Positions 34,851 to 43,260 of a stretch of 61,943 nucleotides of DNA are shown here, piece by piece. This stretch comes from Actinomycetota bacterium. Lineage in GTDB: Bacteria; Actinomycetota; Actinomycetes; S36-B12; CAIYMF01. The DNA is taken from the NCBI GenBank assembly GCA_020161245.1, contig JAIUOK010000027.1, positions 1-61,943 on the forward strand. The letters are read 5' to 3'. The first letter of the stretch is position 1. Each line of letters begins with the position of its first letter. Position numbers and translations under genes: made by a program. The notes below the pieces were generated by a model. The model searched no databases, was not told the origin of the DNA, and saw only the letters and a list, made by a program, of their open reading frames with translations.

Positions 34851-35062
34851 GCGCCGCAGGCTGCAGTCCCTCCCGTGGCCGAGGCCACGTAGCCGATCGT
34901 GGCGGCGGTCGTCGGGACATCGTCCGGCGACCACGACCGTCACGGGTGCGGTACTGCAGTCATCGGGCCCGCGAGGCCGGACGGGATGCCCCGACCGGGT
35001 GACCGGGCCCTGTCGCCGATATCCCGCGGCACCGCGCCCGACGCTGCTGCGAGAGTGCGGGC

Positions 35063-35920
35063 ATGAGCGATCACGTCGTCCGACAGCTGACCCGCGACGA
35101 GGTGGCGACCTGCGTCGCCTGGGCCGCCGCCGAGGGCTGGAACCCGGGCCTGCACGACGCCGACGCGTTCTGGGCCCAGGACCCCGGCGGCTTCTGGGGC
35201 GTCGACGGCGACGACGGCCTGATCGGCTGCGCCTCGGCCATCTCCTACGACGGGGCGTTCGGGTTCTGGGGCTTCTTCATCGTGCGGCCCGACCAGCGGG
35301 GCCAGCGCATCGGCTCGCTGATCGCGCGCACCACGATCGCGGGCCTCCGGGAGCGCCTGGCCGAGGGTGCGGCCATCGGTCTCGACGGCGTGTTCGCCCA
35401 GCAGGACTACTACGCCTCGCTGGGCTTCTCTTTCAGCCACCGCAACCTGCGGATGCAGGGCGTCGGCGTCACCGGGCTGGTCGTCGGGCACGAGCTCGTC
35501 GCGCAGTCCGACGTCGACCCCGAGGCCCTCCTCGCCTTCGACACCGAGCACTTCGGCGTCGACCGGCCGCGGTTCCTGCGGGGGTGGTCGAGGCCCGCGG
35601 ACGGCCTCGCGCTGGCTGCCCTCGAGGACGGCGCGATCGTCGGCACCGGCGTCGTCCGACGCGCACGCGAGGGGTTCAAGATCGGGCCGCTGTTCGCGCG
35701 CGACGCCGACGTCGCCGACTCGCTGTACGCCGCACTCTCGGCGCACGCAGACGGCGAGGCGCTATGCCTCGACGTCCCGGAGAACAACCCCGGCGCGATG
35801 GCGCTCGCCGAGCGCCACGGCCTCGTCGAGGGCTTCGGCTGCGCGCGCATGTACCTCGGCGACCCGCCGCCCACCCCCTGGCAGAGCGTCTACGGCGTCA
35901 CGAGCTTCGAGCTCGGCTGA
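35063..35920 (+). CDS. GNAT-family N-acetyltransferase with C-terminal YitH-like domain
   Basis: 285 residues. The N-terminal GNAT half has a catalytic-looking FFIVRPDQRGQRIGSLI acetyl-CoA motif (R/Q-x-x-G-x-G/A as RGQRIG). The C-terminal ~130 residues (FDTEHFGVDRPRFLRGW, IGPLFARDADVADSLY) match the second domain found in YitH/HolE-type acetyltransferases, often for small molecules. No strong Shine-Dalgarno precedes the ATG; the upstream 260 bases also contain the IclR terminator. Its stop is 21 bases from the convergent redox fusion gene. Substrate unknown. Confidence 0.85.
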   Translation: MSDHVVRQLTRDEVATCVAWAAAEGWNPGLHDADAFWAQDPGGFWGVDGDDGLIGCASAISYDGAFGFWGFFIVRPDQRGQRIGSLIARTTIAGLRERLAEGAAIGLDGVFAQQDYYASLGFSFSHRNLRMQGVGVTGLVVGHELVAQSDVDPEALLAFDTEHFGVDRPRFLRGWSRPADGLALAALEDGAIVGTGVVRRAREGFKIGPLFARDADVADSLYAALSAHADGEALCLDVPENNPGAMALAERHGLVEGFGCARMYLGDPPPTPWQSVYGVTSFELG

Positions 35921-35941
35921 CTCATCGGCTCACGCAGACGG

Positions 35942-37150
35942 TCAGGCCTGCTCGGCCCCATGCATCGGGGCCAGCCCGCTCGCCAGCGGCTCGATGTAGC
36001 GTCGGATGGCCAGGGCAGCCGCAGCCCCCTCGCCCGCCGCGCTCGCCGCCTGCTTCGTGGATCCGCTGCGCACATCGCCGGCCACGAACACGCCGGGCAT
36101 CGAGGTCTGCATGCCGGCGTCGGCTACGACGAACCCGCGGTCGTCGAGATCGACGAGATCGGCCACCACGGACGTGTTGGGCGTGAGGCCGATGAAGACG
36201 AACGCGCCGTCGGCCGCGAGGGTCTGCTTCTCGCCGTCGCACTCGACCACCAGGCCCGCGAACCGGCCGTCGCGCTGCTCGAAGCCCACGGGCGTCGCGC
36301 CGGTGACGACGTCGACGCCGTCGGTCGACTCGACCTTGGTGCGCACCACGGCGCTGGCCTTGAGCTGGTCGTCGCGGGTCACGATCGTGACGGAGTCGGC
36401 GAACCGAGCGAGGAACAGGCTCTCCTCCCCCGCGCTGTTGCCGCCGCCGACGACGAGCACGTCCTTGCCGCGGTAGAAGGGCCCGTCGCAGGTGGCGCAG
36501 AAGTGCACACCGGCGCCGATGAGCTCGTCCTCGCCCTCGAGGCCGAGGCGGCGGTAGGTCGAGCCCATCGCCAGCAGCACGGCGTAGGCCGAGTACGTGG
36601 CGCCGTCGGCGGTCGACACCGTGCGGTAGTCGCCGTCCTTGCCGATGCCGGTGACCTCCTGCGCCGAGAGGATCTCCACCTCGAACCGCTCGGCCTGCGC
36701 GCGCAGCCGCGCCGCGAACTCGGCGCCCTCGATGCCCTCGGGGAAGCCCGGGAAGTTGTCGAGCCGCTCGGTGATGCCGGCCTGCCCGCCGACGCCGGCC
36801 CGCTCGATCACCAGCACCTCGAGACCCTCGCGTGCGGCGTACAGGGCGGCGGTCAGGCCCGCAGGCCCGCTGCCGACCACGACGAGGTCGTAGAAGGAGC
36901 GCTCCGCGCGGGTCTGCAGCCCGAGCTGAGCGGCGAGCTCGGCGTTGCTCGGCTCGACGAGCACGCTGCCGTCGTCGAACAGGATGGTCGGGATGATGTC
37001 CTTGCCGCCGTTGTGCTCCTGAACCACAGCGCGGCCGGCCTCGTCGGAGTCGACGTCGACGAACTCGTAGGGCACCCGCTGCTCGGCGAAGAACTGCTTC
37101 GCGCGCTTGCAGTCGCTGCACCAGCCGGTGCCGTACATGCGGATCGTCAT
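35942..37150 (-). CDS. Glutaredoxin-thioredoxin reductase fusion
   Basis: 402 residues. Residues 1-80 are a glutaredoxin/mycoredoxin domain with active site C11-S-D-C14 and the conserved TIL cis-Pro segment (DIIPTILF). Residues 84-395 are a complete thioredoxin-reductase-type flavoprotein: FAD site GSGPAG (93-98), redox CATC (218-221), NADPH site GGGNSA (235-240) and a C-terminal GVFVAGDVR FAD block. The fusion could pass electrons from NADPH through the flavin and CATC pair directly to the CSDC glutaredoxin module, perhaps reducing mycothiol or protein disulfides. The ATG overlaps the upstream epimerase stop (ATGA). Confidence 0.92.
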   Translation of the reverse strand: MTIRMYGTGWCSDCKRAKQFFAEQRVPYEFVDVDSDEAGRAVVQEHNGGKDIIPTILFDDGSVLVEPSNAELAAQLGLQTRAERSFYDLVVVGSGPAGLTAALYAAREGLEVLVIERAGVGGQAGITERLDNFPGFPEGIEGAEFAARLRAQAERFEVEILSAQEVTGIGKDGDYRTVSTADGATYSAYAVLLAMGSTYRRLGLEGEDELIGAGVHFCATCDGPFYRGKDVLVVGGGNSAGEESLFLARFADSVTIVTRDDQLKASAVVRTKVESTDGVDVVTGATPVGFEQRDGRFAGLVVECDGEKQTLAADGAFVFIGLTPNTSVVADLVDLDDRGFVVADAGMQTSMPGVFVAGDVRSGSTKQAASAAGEGAAAALAIRRYIEPLASGLAPMHGAEQA

Positions 37151-38007
37151 GCTGCCCCTCCAGGACGCCACGAGTGCTGCGGCTCGTACCCCAGCATCCG
37201 TCGCGCCTTGTCGATCGACAACAGCGTCTGCGTCCCCTCGACGGGGCCGCGCAGCGGGACGCCGGGGAAGACCTCGGCGGCCAGCTCGGCGCTGGGCCGC
37301 TCCATGACGGTGTCGGCGTTGGCGATGATGAAGACCTCCACGCCCGGGTCGGTGCGGCCCAGTGCGAGCCGCACGGCCTGCGCGCCGTCGCGGGCGTCGA
37401 TGTAGCCCCAGGCGTTCCAGGCGCGCACCTGCGCGTCGTCCTGCCAGGTCGGGAACTCCTCGTAGTCCGTCGGCGCCATCACGTTGGAGAAGCGCAGCCC
37501 GGTGTAGACGGTGGCCGGCTCCCAGCGGGAGAACTGCCGAGCCATGTCCTCCTCGAGGGTCTTGCCCAGCGAGTAGGCGCTCGCAGGCGCCGGCGGGTAC
37601 TCCTCGTCGACGGGCAGGTACGGCGGCGGCGTGTCGAGGAACGACAGGCCGAGCACCGTCTCGGACGACGCCCACACCACGCGCCGGATGCCGGCCACCC
37701 GGCAGGCCTCGAGCACGTTGTAGCTCGCCACCATGTTGTTGGCGAAGGTGGCGGCGTTGGGCACCAGGCCCGGCGCGGGGATCGCGGCGAGGTGGACGAC
37801 GGCGTCGACGGAGTCGTAGCGGTCGTCGAGACGGGTCAGCGCGCCGACCACCTGGCCGTAGTCGCGCAGGTCGACCTTGGTCACGCCCGCCTGGTAGCCC
37901 GTGCCGACGTCGGCGTCGAGGACGTGGACGTCGTGCCCGTGCTCCTGCAGGTCCGCCACCACGGCACGGCCGAGCTTGCCCCGCCCGCCGGTCACCACCA
38001 CGCGCAT
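37147..38007 (-). CDS. NAD-dependent epimerase/dehydratase (extended SDR)
   Basis: 286 residues. The N-terminal Rossmann loop VTGGRGKLGRAV (TGxxGxxG) binds NAD(P). HLAAIPAPG, SSETVLGL (catalytic Ser/Thr) and the YSLGK motif (Y-x-x-x-K catalytic pair) are all present. It resembles the nucleoside-sugar epimerase and uronate-dehydrogenase-like subgroup; the substrate cannot be named. GGAGG precedes the ATG at good distance. It is coupled to the Grx-TrxR fusion by a four-base overlap. A 10-base palindrome lies 21 bases upstream. Confidence 0.85.
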   Translation of the reverse strand: MRVVVTGGRGKLGRAVVADLQEHGHDVHVLDADVGTGYQAGVTKVDLRDYGQVVGALTRLDDRYDSVDAVVHLAAIPAPGLVPNAATFANNMVASYNVLEACRVAGIRRVVWASSETVLGLSFLDTPPPYLPVDEEYPPAPASAYSLGKTLEEDMARQFSRWEPATVYTGLRFSNVMAPTDYEEFPTWQDDAQVRAWNAWGYIDARDGAQAVRLALGRTDPGVEVFIIANADTVMERPSAELAAEVFPGVPLRGPVEGTQTLLSIDKARRMLGYEPQHSWRPGGAA

Positions 38008-38027
38008 CGCGTCCTCCTCGTCGCTGC

Positions 38028-38037
38028 TGACCGGTCA
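38028..38037. promoter_or_regulatory. Palindrome TGACCGGTCA upstream of the epimerase/redox operon
   Basis: A perfect 10-base palindrome 21 bases upstream of the epimerase ATG, between start codon and probable promoter. Possible operator; the factor is unknown. Confidence 0.35.
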
Positions 38038-38195
38038 ATCCAACCTCGCGGCGCCCCTAGGCGCGCGGGATCGGCGGAGAGTGATCATGGACGCACTCCC
38101 CGTCAGACCCGTCACTCTGCCGGGCGACTGCGGATCATCCCTTCGACGGACACCGTTGACCCTGCGTCGGACGGCGTTCCTGGGTCGTCCGTCGC

Positions 38196-38201
38196 TACCC
38201 T
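38196..38201 (+). promoter_or_regulatory. -10 element of the pilin gene
   Basis: TACCCT lies 52 bases before the ATG at 38254, predicting a ~45-base leader that ends in a TGGAGGCGA ribosome site. No good -35 is visible at 17 bases. Confidence 0.35.
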
Positions 38202-38253
38202 GATCGGGACGCGGTCCGCCACCGCGTCCTCGAAGGTTCCTGGAGGCGACGCG

Positions 38254-38850
38254 ATGTCCCGACGCGTGACCCTGCGCGCTGCCCTGAAGCGGGGCCGGCA
38301 CGAGACGGGTGCCTCCGCTGTCGAGTACGGCCTCATCCTCGCCGGATGCGTGGCCGTGGTGATCCTGGGGTCGTGGGCGCTGCAGACCGCGGTGAAGGGG
38401 CAGTACGGCGAGACCGGAACCGCGGTCGGCAATGTCGGCGCAGCTCCCACGACCGGGGCCACCGCCGCACCGACCCCGACCACGTCCTCCCCCGCGCCGA
38501 CCTCGTCGTCGCCCGCCCCCACGTCCAGCTCGCCGACGCCGACCAGTTCGTCGCCGCGACCGACCAGCACGAGCCCCACGCCGACGCCGACCCCCACCAC
38601 CACGCGCTCCACGACGAACGAGGACGCCAAGCGCGGAGACACCACGCGCATCCTCGACCTGTCCGGCACCGTCACGAACACCTCGGTGACGATGACGCCG
38701 GACGTGGGCAGTGTGTACTGGACCGGCAACAACATCGAGATCGACGTCAACAACAACGCGAACACCCGCGTCGACGTGACGGTGACCTACACCTACACGC
38801 AGAACGGCATGGTCTACACCGGCACGATCATCGTCAACATCACCAACTGA
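38254..38850 (+). CDS. Flp/Fap-type pilin with long Ser/Thr/Pro C-terminal region
   Basis: 198 residues. The N-terminus is a basic leader followed by ETGASAVEYGLIL: the class III prepilin cleavage site (G/A before the SAVEY stretch, with Glu at +5) and a ~20-residue hydrophobic helix that packs in the pilus shaft. From about residue 65 to 125 it is a Ser/Thr/Pro repeat (PTSSSPAPTSSSP), probably a mucin-like glycosylated stalk. A small beta-rich domain of ~70 residues closes the protein. It is larger than normal Flp pilins (~60 residues). No tad genes are in the window, so assembly machinery must be elsewhere. Confidence 0.8.
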   Translation: MSRRVTLRAALKRGRHETGASAVEYGLILAGCVAVVILGSWALQTAVKGQYGETGTAVGNVGAAPTTGATAAPTPTTSSPAPTSSSPAPTSSSPTPTSSSPRPTSTSPTPTPTPTTTRSTTNEDAKRGDTTRILDLSGTVTNTSVTMTPDVGSVYWTGNNIEIDVNNNANTRVDVTVTYTYTQNGMVYTGTIIVNITN

Positions 38851-38939
38851 CGACCCTCTCTCCCGGGCGGCTCGCGCCGACCTGGGCGCGCGAGTACGAC
38901 CGCGCCTGACATGCTCCTCCTGACGTCGGAGGAGGAACC

Positions 38940-40235
38940 GTGCCCGCAGCCACGACCGCGGTGTTCGCGCTCGTCATCGTGCTGTTCGTGGCGCAGTCCG
39001 CGCGCGTCGGTCGGCTGCACCTCACGGCGCCCATCGTCTTCACCGCGCTCGGCTTCCTCGCCTCACGGATCGTGGCTGGCGGGGTCGATGCGTCGCTGGT
39101 GCGCGAGCTCGCCGAGCTGACCCTCGCCGTCGTCCTCTTCCACGACGCCGCCCAGGTCAAGCCGCGGCAGCTGCGCACCGACGCCGCCTTCTGCATCCGC
39201 CTGCTGCTGATCGGGCTGCCGCTCACGATCCTGCTCGGTCTCGGCGCGGCCTGGCTGCTCTATCCCGGGCTCGGGCTCGGTCTGGCCCTGCTGCTCGCAG
39301 CAGCGCTGGCGCCCACCGACGCGGGGCTCGGCGCCGCGACGGTGCTCAACCCTGTGGTGCCCCAGCGCGTCCGCCGGCTGCTCAACGTCGAGAGCGGGCT
39401 CAACGACGGCCTCGCCACCCCCGTGGTGCTGTTCGCGATCACGATCGCGGCGGGCGCCGATTCCGAGCAGCCGCTCGTGACGGCGCTCGAGGAGCTCGGC
39501 AAGGGACTGGTCGCCGGCGTGCTGCTCGGCGCGCTCGCGGGGGCACTCATGGGTGCGGGACGCCGCCGAGGCTGGACCGAGCCGTCGCTCGTGCCCGTGG
39601 CCGCGCTCGCCGTCCCGCTGCTGACGTACTACGGCTCTGTCGCCGCGGGCGGCAACGGCTTCGTGTCGGCGTTCGTCTCCGGCACGGCGTTCGCCTGGGC
39701 CCTCGACCGCTCGTCGCACCTCGCGCCCGTCGAGGCAGACGAGGACACCGAGCAGGCGCTGCGCTTCGCGGAGTGGACGTCGGTCGTCCTCGGCTACGTC
39801 GTGTGGGGGCTGTTCGGCTACGTCGCCCTCACCGACCTCGACGCGCTGACGTGGCAGTCGGCGGTGTTCGCTGTCCTGTCGCTGACGGTGCTGCGCATGC
39901 TGCCGGTAGCGGTGTCGCTGGTGGGGTCGGGCCTGAAGCTGCCGAGCGTGGCGTTCATCGGCTGGTTCGGGCCGCGCGGGCTCGCGTCGGTGGTGTTCGC
40001 GGTGCTGGCCATCGAGTCGATCCCGGCCAGCCCCGAGCTGCGCACCGTGCTCGGCACGATGGTGCTCACCGTGCTCCTCAGCGTGATCCTGCACGGCATC
40101 ACCGCCGACCCCTGGGCGCAGCGCTACGGCGCCTGGGCCGCTCGCGCGCAGCCGCCGGTCGAGACGGCGGGGTCGGTCGAGCCGGCGCGCGGACGGGCGA
40201 TGGCGCCCCACCCCGTCCCGGCGGCTCAGGAGTAG
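38940..40235 (+). CDS. Cation/proton antiporter, CPA1 family
   Basis: This 431-residue protein has about twelve transmembrane segments and exchanges Na+ or K+ for H+ across the cytoplasmic membrane. The CPA1-type ion-binding core is visible at LAPTDAGLGAAT and at the conserved ESGLNDGLATP segment, whose Glu/Asp pair is typical of NhaP-like transporters. Starts at GTG behind GGAGGAGG. It follows the pilin gene but has its own strong ribosome site. Its 3' end overlaps the convergent nitrilase-like gene by ten bases. Substrate cation not determinable. Confidence 0.88.
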   Translation: MPAATTAVFALVIVLFVAQSARVGRLHLTAPIVFTALGFLASRIVAGGVDASLVRELAELTLAVVLFHDAAQVKPRQLRTDAAFCIRLLLIGLPLTILLGLGAAWLLYPGLGLGLALLLAAALAPTDAGLGAATVLNPVVPQRVRRLLNVESGLNDGLATPVVLFAITIAAGADSEQPLVTALEELGKGLVAGVLLGALAGALMGAGRRRGWTEPSLVPVAALAVPLLTYYGSVAAGGNGFVSAFVSGTAFAWALDRSSHLAPVEADEDTEQALRFAEWTSVVLGYVVWGLFGYVALTDLDALTWQSAVFAVLSLTVLRMLPVAVSLVGSGLKLPSVAFIGWFGPRGLASVVFAVLAIESIPASPELRTVLGTMVLTVLLSVILHGITADPWAQRYGAWAARAQPPVETAGSVEPARGRAMAPHPVPAAQE

Positions 40236-41026
40236 AGCTCGGGTCGCCGCACCGCGAGGTAGTCGATCGACGGATCGATGTCGGCGATCGGGCCGACCCG
40301 CAGGTCCGCCGAGATCGTTGCGGGCCCGGCGTCGCCGGCGTCGGCCAGCACCTCGCCCGTCTGCGACACGATGCGCGAGCTCCCCACGAACTCGAACCGA
40401 GGGCCCGGGCCCACCCAGTTGGCGAGCACGAGCGGCAGCCCGTTCTCCATGGCGCGGGCGCGGGTGTAGACGTCCTGGTAGGTCGCGTACGGCGACATGT
40501 TGGCGGTGGTGACGACGAGGAGCTCGGCACCCCGCACCGCGAGCGTGCGCATCGTCTCGGGCAGCTCCATGTCGAAGCACACGGCGACGCCGAGCACCCC
40601 GGCCGAGGTGGACACGGGCTCGATCGCCGACCCGGGCCGGAACACCTTCATCTCGTCGGCGAACAGGTGGGTCTTGCGCCGCACGCCGGCAAGCGAGCCG
40701 TCGCGGTCGATGACCGCCGCGCTGTTGTAGGTCGCGCCGTCGTGTCGCTCCGCGAACCCGAGCACCACGACGGCGCCGATGAGCTTTGCGGCAGAAGCGA
40801 TCCGGTCGAACCGCGCGTCCCCGGGCATCGGTGCGTCGTCGTGCATCTGCCGGCGCAGGTCGTAGCGCGTGGTGGCCAGTTCCGGCAGCACCACGACATC
40901 CGCACCGCGCGCGCCCTCCACGGCGGCGACCGCCCCATCGACCGCAGCGTCGACGTCGAACGGCCCCGCAGCGAGCTGCACCGCGGCCACGCGCAGCGGG
41001 CGGCCGGGCACCGCATCGGAGGTCAT
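40226..41026 (-). CDS. Carbon-nitrogen hydrolase (nitrilase superfamily)
   Basis: This 266-residue amidase-type hydrolase has the full E-K-C catalytic triad: E49 in LPELATT, K117 in RKTHLF and C149 in AVCFDMELPE. The AANMSPYAT-like TANMSPYAT stretch matches the amidase or omega-amidase subgroup. Starts at ATG 41026; upstream codons would add a basic extension not found in the family. The gene overlaps the antiporter stop by ten bases on the opposite strand. The substrate is unknown; many relatives act on N-carbamoyl or alpha-keto-amide compounds. Confidence 0.88.
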   Translation of the reverse strand: MTSDAVPGRPLRVAAVQLAAGPFDVDAAVDGAVAAVEGARGADVVVLPELATTRYDLRRQMHDDAPMPGDARFDRIASAAKLIGAVVVLGFAERHDGATYNSAAVIDRDGSLAGVRRKTHLFADEMKVFRPGSAIEPVSTSAGVLGVAVCFDMELPETMRTLAVRGAELLVVTTANMSPYATYQDVYTRARAMENGLPLVLANWVGPGPRFEFVGSSRIVSQTGEVLADAGDAGPATISADLRVGPIADIDPSIDYLAVRRPELYS

Positions 41027-41081
41027 CCCGCGATGCTGCCGCACCGGTGCGGCCGCGTGCCACCTGCCCCGTGGCACGAGT

Positions 41082-41123
41082 TGGGGGTCGGAGCGCGTCG
41101 TGGAGAGCGCGATCCGACCCCCA
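41082..41123 (-). terminator. Terminator of the second M23 gene
   Basis: The arms 41082-41097 and 41108-41123 pair over 16 bases with one mismatch and a 10-base loop. The hairpin begins 18 bases past the stop on the minus strand. Confidence 0.75.
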
Positions 41124-41140
41124 CCTGGTGGGGCTGCGGA

Positions 41141-41938
41141 TCAGCAGATCGAGCGCAGGAGCGGCGCGGGGTCGACGGCGTCGGACTCGCCGCCGGAGCG
41201 CCAGTACTCGAAGTGCAGGTGGACCGCGCCGGGCGACCCTGTGTCGCCCATGAGCCCGATGACCTGGCCCCGGGTCACCCGCTGGCCGGCGCGGACGAGG
41301 TCCTTGTCCATGTGGCCGTAGTAGAACTTCGAGCCGCTCACACCCTGCAGCACGATGCGCAGCGCGCCGTTGGACTGACGGCCCTCACGCAGGACGTAGC
41401 CGCTCTCGATGGCGAGGATGTGCGAGCCGCGGCGTCCCATGAGGTCCATGCCCTGGTGCAGGTGGCCGGCGCGCGGAGCGCCGAAGCCGCCGCCGAACGA
41501 GGCGCCCGGCGCGGGGCACACCCGTCCGGACACCACGCGCGCCCGCGAGCGCGAGGCGCCGCTGGTGCGCGGGTGCACCGATGCGAGCTTCTTCCACGTC
41601 ACCGGGCCGACGCGGCCGGTGACGCCGATGCCGCGCGAGCGCTGGAACTTCATGACGGCGGCCCGGGTGAGCGGGCCGTACCAGGACGACGTCGGCGAGA
41701 CGCCGAGCTTGCGCTGCACGATGTAGACGGCACGCCCGCGGTCGCCGTAGGACAGGTACGGCATCCGCCACCAGCGGAACGGCACTGCGGCCGGCGCGAC
41801 GACGGCGGTCGATGCGGATGGCGCGGCCGCGGGGGCCGGTGCCGCGGACGCCGGCGTCGCGGCGCCGAGGAGCGGCACGACGAGGGCGGCGCCGAGCAGG
41901 GGCGCCGAGAGGGCGCGGGCGAGCGGGCGAGCGGGCAT
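41141..41938 (-). CDS. Peptidoglycan endopeptidase, M23 family (second copy, riboswitch-controlled)
   Basis: A 265-residue secreted paralogue of the enzyme at 5426-6409. It has a signal peptide (MPARPLARALSAPLLGAAL, cleavage near ATPASA), a PG-binding type-1 domain (about 55-115; RAVYIVQRKLG, SWYGPLTRAAVMKFQ) and an M23 domain with H161, D165, H240 and H242 as zinc ligands. Its M23 half is nearly identical to the first copy (HLHQG, SKFYYGHMD, GSPGAVHLHFEYW). It is shorter by about 60 residues because it lacks the long N-terminal linker. ATG follows GGAGGATCC, directly after a ydaO riboswitch. Confidence 0.92.
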   Translation of the reverse strand: MPARPLARALSAPLLGAALVVPLLGAATPASAAPAPAAAPSASTAVVAPAAVPFRWWRMPYLSYGDRGRAVYIVQRKLGVSPTSSWYGPLTRAAVMKFQRSRGIGVTGRVGPVTWKKLASVHPRTSGASRSRARVVSGRVCPAPGASFGGGFGAPRAGHLHQGMDLMGRRGSHILAIESGYVLREGRQSNGALRIVLQGVSGSKFYYGHMDKDLVRAGQRVTRGQVIGLMGDTGSPGAVHLHFEYWRSGGESDAVDPAPLLRSIC

Positions 41939-41949
41939 ACGGATCCTCC

Positions 41950-42080
41950 GGGGCACGCCTGCGAGGTGAGCTGACGGGTTCGGCCGCGGAGGCTGGCCGG
42001 CCGGTCCGCGAGGACCGGCTTCACCCCTGGCCCGCGAGGGCCGGTGGGTCCCCCGCTCCTGCCCCAGGTGCATCGTGGCG
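41950..42080 (-). ncRNA. ydaO/yuaA (cyclic di-AMP) riboswitch, second copy
   Basis: On the minus strand the same blocks as at 6420-6565 appear in order: GGGGGACCCA (42054-42045), GGGGTGAAGCCGG (42027-42015), and CCGAACCCGTCAGCTCACC followed by GCAGGCG (41983-41956). It ends about 12 bases before the M23 start. Differences in the stem loops are compensatory, so the fold is preserved rather than merely copied. Outer limits approximate. Confidence 0.88.
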
Positions 42081-42276
42081 CGCGGGCAGGGGCAGGACTC
42101 GGCGTCGTACCCGCGCGGGCCGCCGCGGCAGGGCGACCGGGCGCGAAAGTAGCGGCGCCGAGCAGGGGTTTCGACCCCTCGAACGGTCTCCGGACGGCAC
42201 GTCCGGTTCGCGGAAGGCGAACCGCACGGATGCGCTGCCGGCGTGCGCGCGATGTCCGGACCGGGATGATGGATAC

Positions 42277-43137
42277 GTGCAGCCGAGCGACGGAGCAGAG
42301 GGTCTCGACGCCCTGACCGGGCTCGTCGCCGACGGCCGGGTGCTCGTGCTGTCCGGCGCCGGCATCTCCACCGAGTCGGGCATCCCCGACTACCGCGGGC
42401 CGTCCGGGGCGGCGCAGCGCCGGCACGCGCCGATGACCTACCAGCTCTTCACCCGCGACGACGTCGCACGGCGCCGCTACTGGGCGCGCAGCCACGTCGG
42501 CTGGCGGCTCATGGGACGGGCTCGGCCCAACGCGGGCCACGATGCCGTCGCCGCGCTCGAGCAGACCGGCCTCCTCGTCGGAACGATCACGCAGAACGTC
42601 GACGGCCTGCACCAGGCGGCGGGCGCGCAGCAGGTGATCGACCTGCACGGCCGGCTCGACCGCGTCGTCTGCCTCGCCTGCGGCGATGTCACCGGGCGCG
42701 CCGAGCTCGACGATCGCCTCACCGCCGCCAACCTGGAGTGGCGCGCCACCATCACGGCGGTGAACCCCGACGGCGACGTCGACCTGCCGGAGGAGCAGCT
42801 CGACGGGTTCACGGTGGTCGACTGCCGGCGCTGCGGGGGCGTGCTCAAGCCCGACGTCGTGTACTTCGGCGAGAACGTTCCTGCCGCCCGCGTCGAGCAG
42901 GCCTACGCCTGGCTGTCGCAGGCCCGGTCGGTGCTGGTGCTCGGGTCGTCGCTCACCGTCTTCTCCGGTCGACGGTTCGTGCTGCGCGCGGCCAAGGAGG
43001 GCATCCCCGTCGCGATCGTCAACGACGGGCCCACCCGCGGCGACGAGCATGCGGCGATCAAGCTCGAGACCCCCCTCGGCGCCACCCTGACCTCCCTCGT
43101 GTACCACCTCGGCGCCGTCCGCTCAGCCTCGGCCTAG
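42277..43137 (+). CDS. NAD-dependent protein deacetylase (sirtuin, SIR2 family)
   Basis: This 286-residue class of enzyme removes acyl groups from lysines using NAD+. Motifs are complete: LSGAGISTESGIPDYRG (GAG at 27-29), TQNVDGLH with catalytic partners N107 and D109, H124 in the LHG site as the general base, and zinc cysteines C132/C135 and C183/C186. The insert before the second zinc pair is longer than in CobB. The GTG start is chosen by homology; a GATGAT hexamer six bases before it suggests a leaderless mRNA. It is a single gene, divergent from the M23 gene. Confidence 0.92.
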   Translation: MQPSDGAEGLDALTGLVADGRVLVLSGAGISTESGIPDYRGPSGAAQRRHAPMTYQLFTRDDVARRRYWARSHVGWRLMGRARPNAGHDAVAALEQTGLLVGTITQNVDGLHQAAGAQQVIDLHGRLDRVVCLACGDVTGRAELDDRLTAANLEWRATITAVNPDGDVDLPEEQLDGFTVVDCRRCGGVLKPDVVYFGENVPAARVEQAYAWLSQARSVLVLGSSLTVFSGRRFVLRAAKEGIPVAIVNDGPTRGDEHAAIKLETPLGATLTSLVYHLGAVRSASA

Positions 43138-43150
43138 CCCCCGATGGACC

Positions 43151-43201
43151 CGATGAAGGTTCCCTTCGCGCACTAGACCCGAACCAGACGGACCTTCATC
43201 G
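43151..43201. terminator. Inverted repeat downstream of the sirtuin gene
   Basis: CGATGAAGGT (43151-43160) pairs with ACCTTCATCG (43192-43201) with a 31-base loop containing a less stable inner stem. It lies 13 bases past the sirtuin stop and may end that transcript, although it lacks a U-tract. Confidence 0.4.
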
Positions 43202-43260
43202 CCGTCGCCGTCCACAGGAGTGACAGCCGCGCCGAGGCGGCCCGGGCCAGCGCGGGGGCG

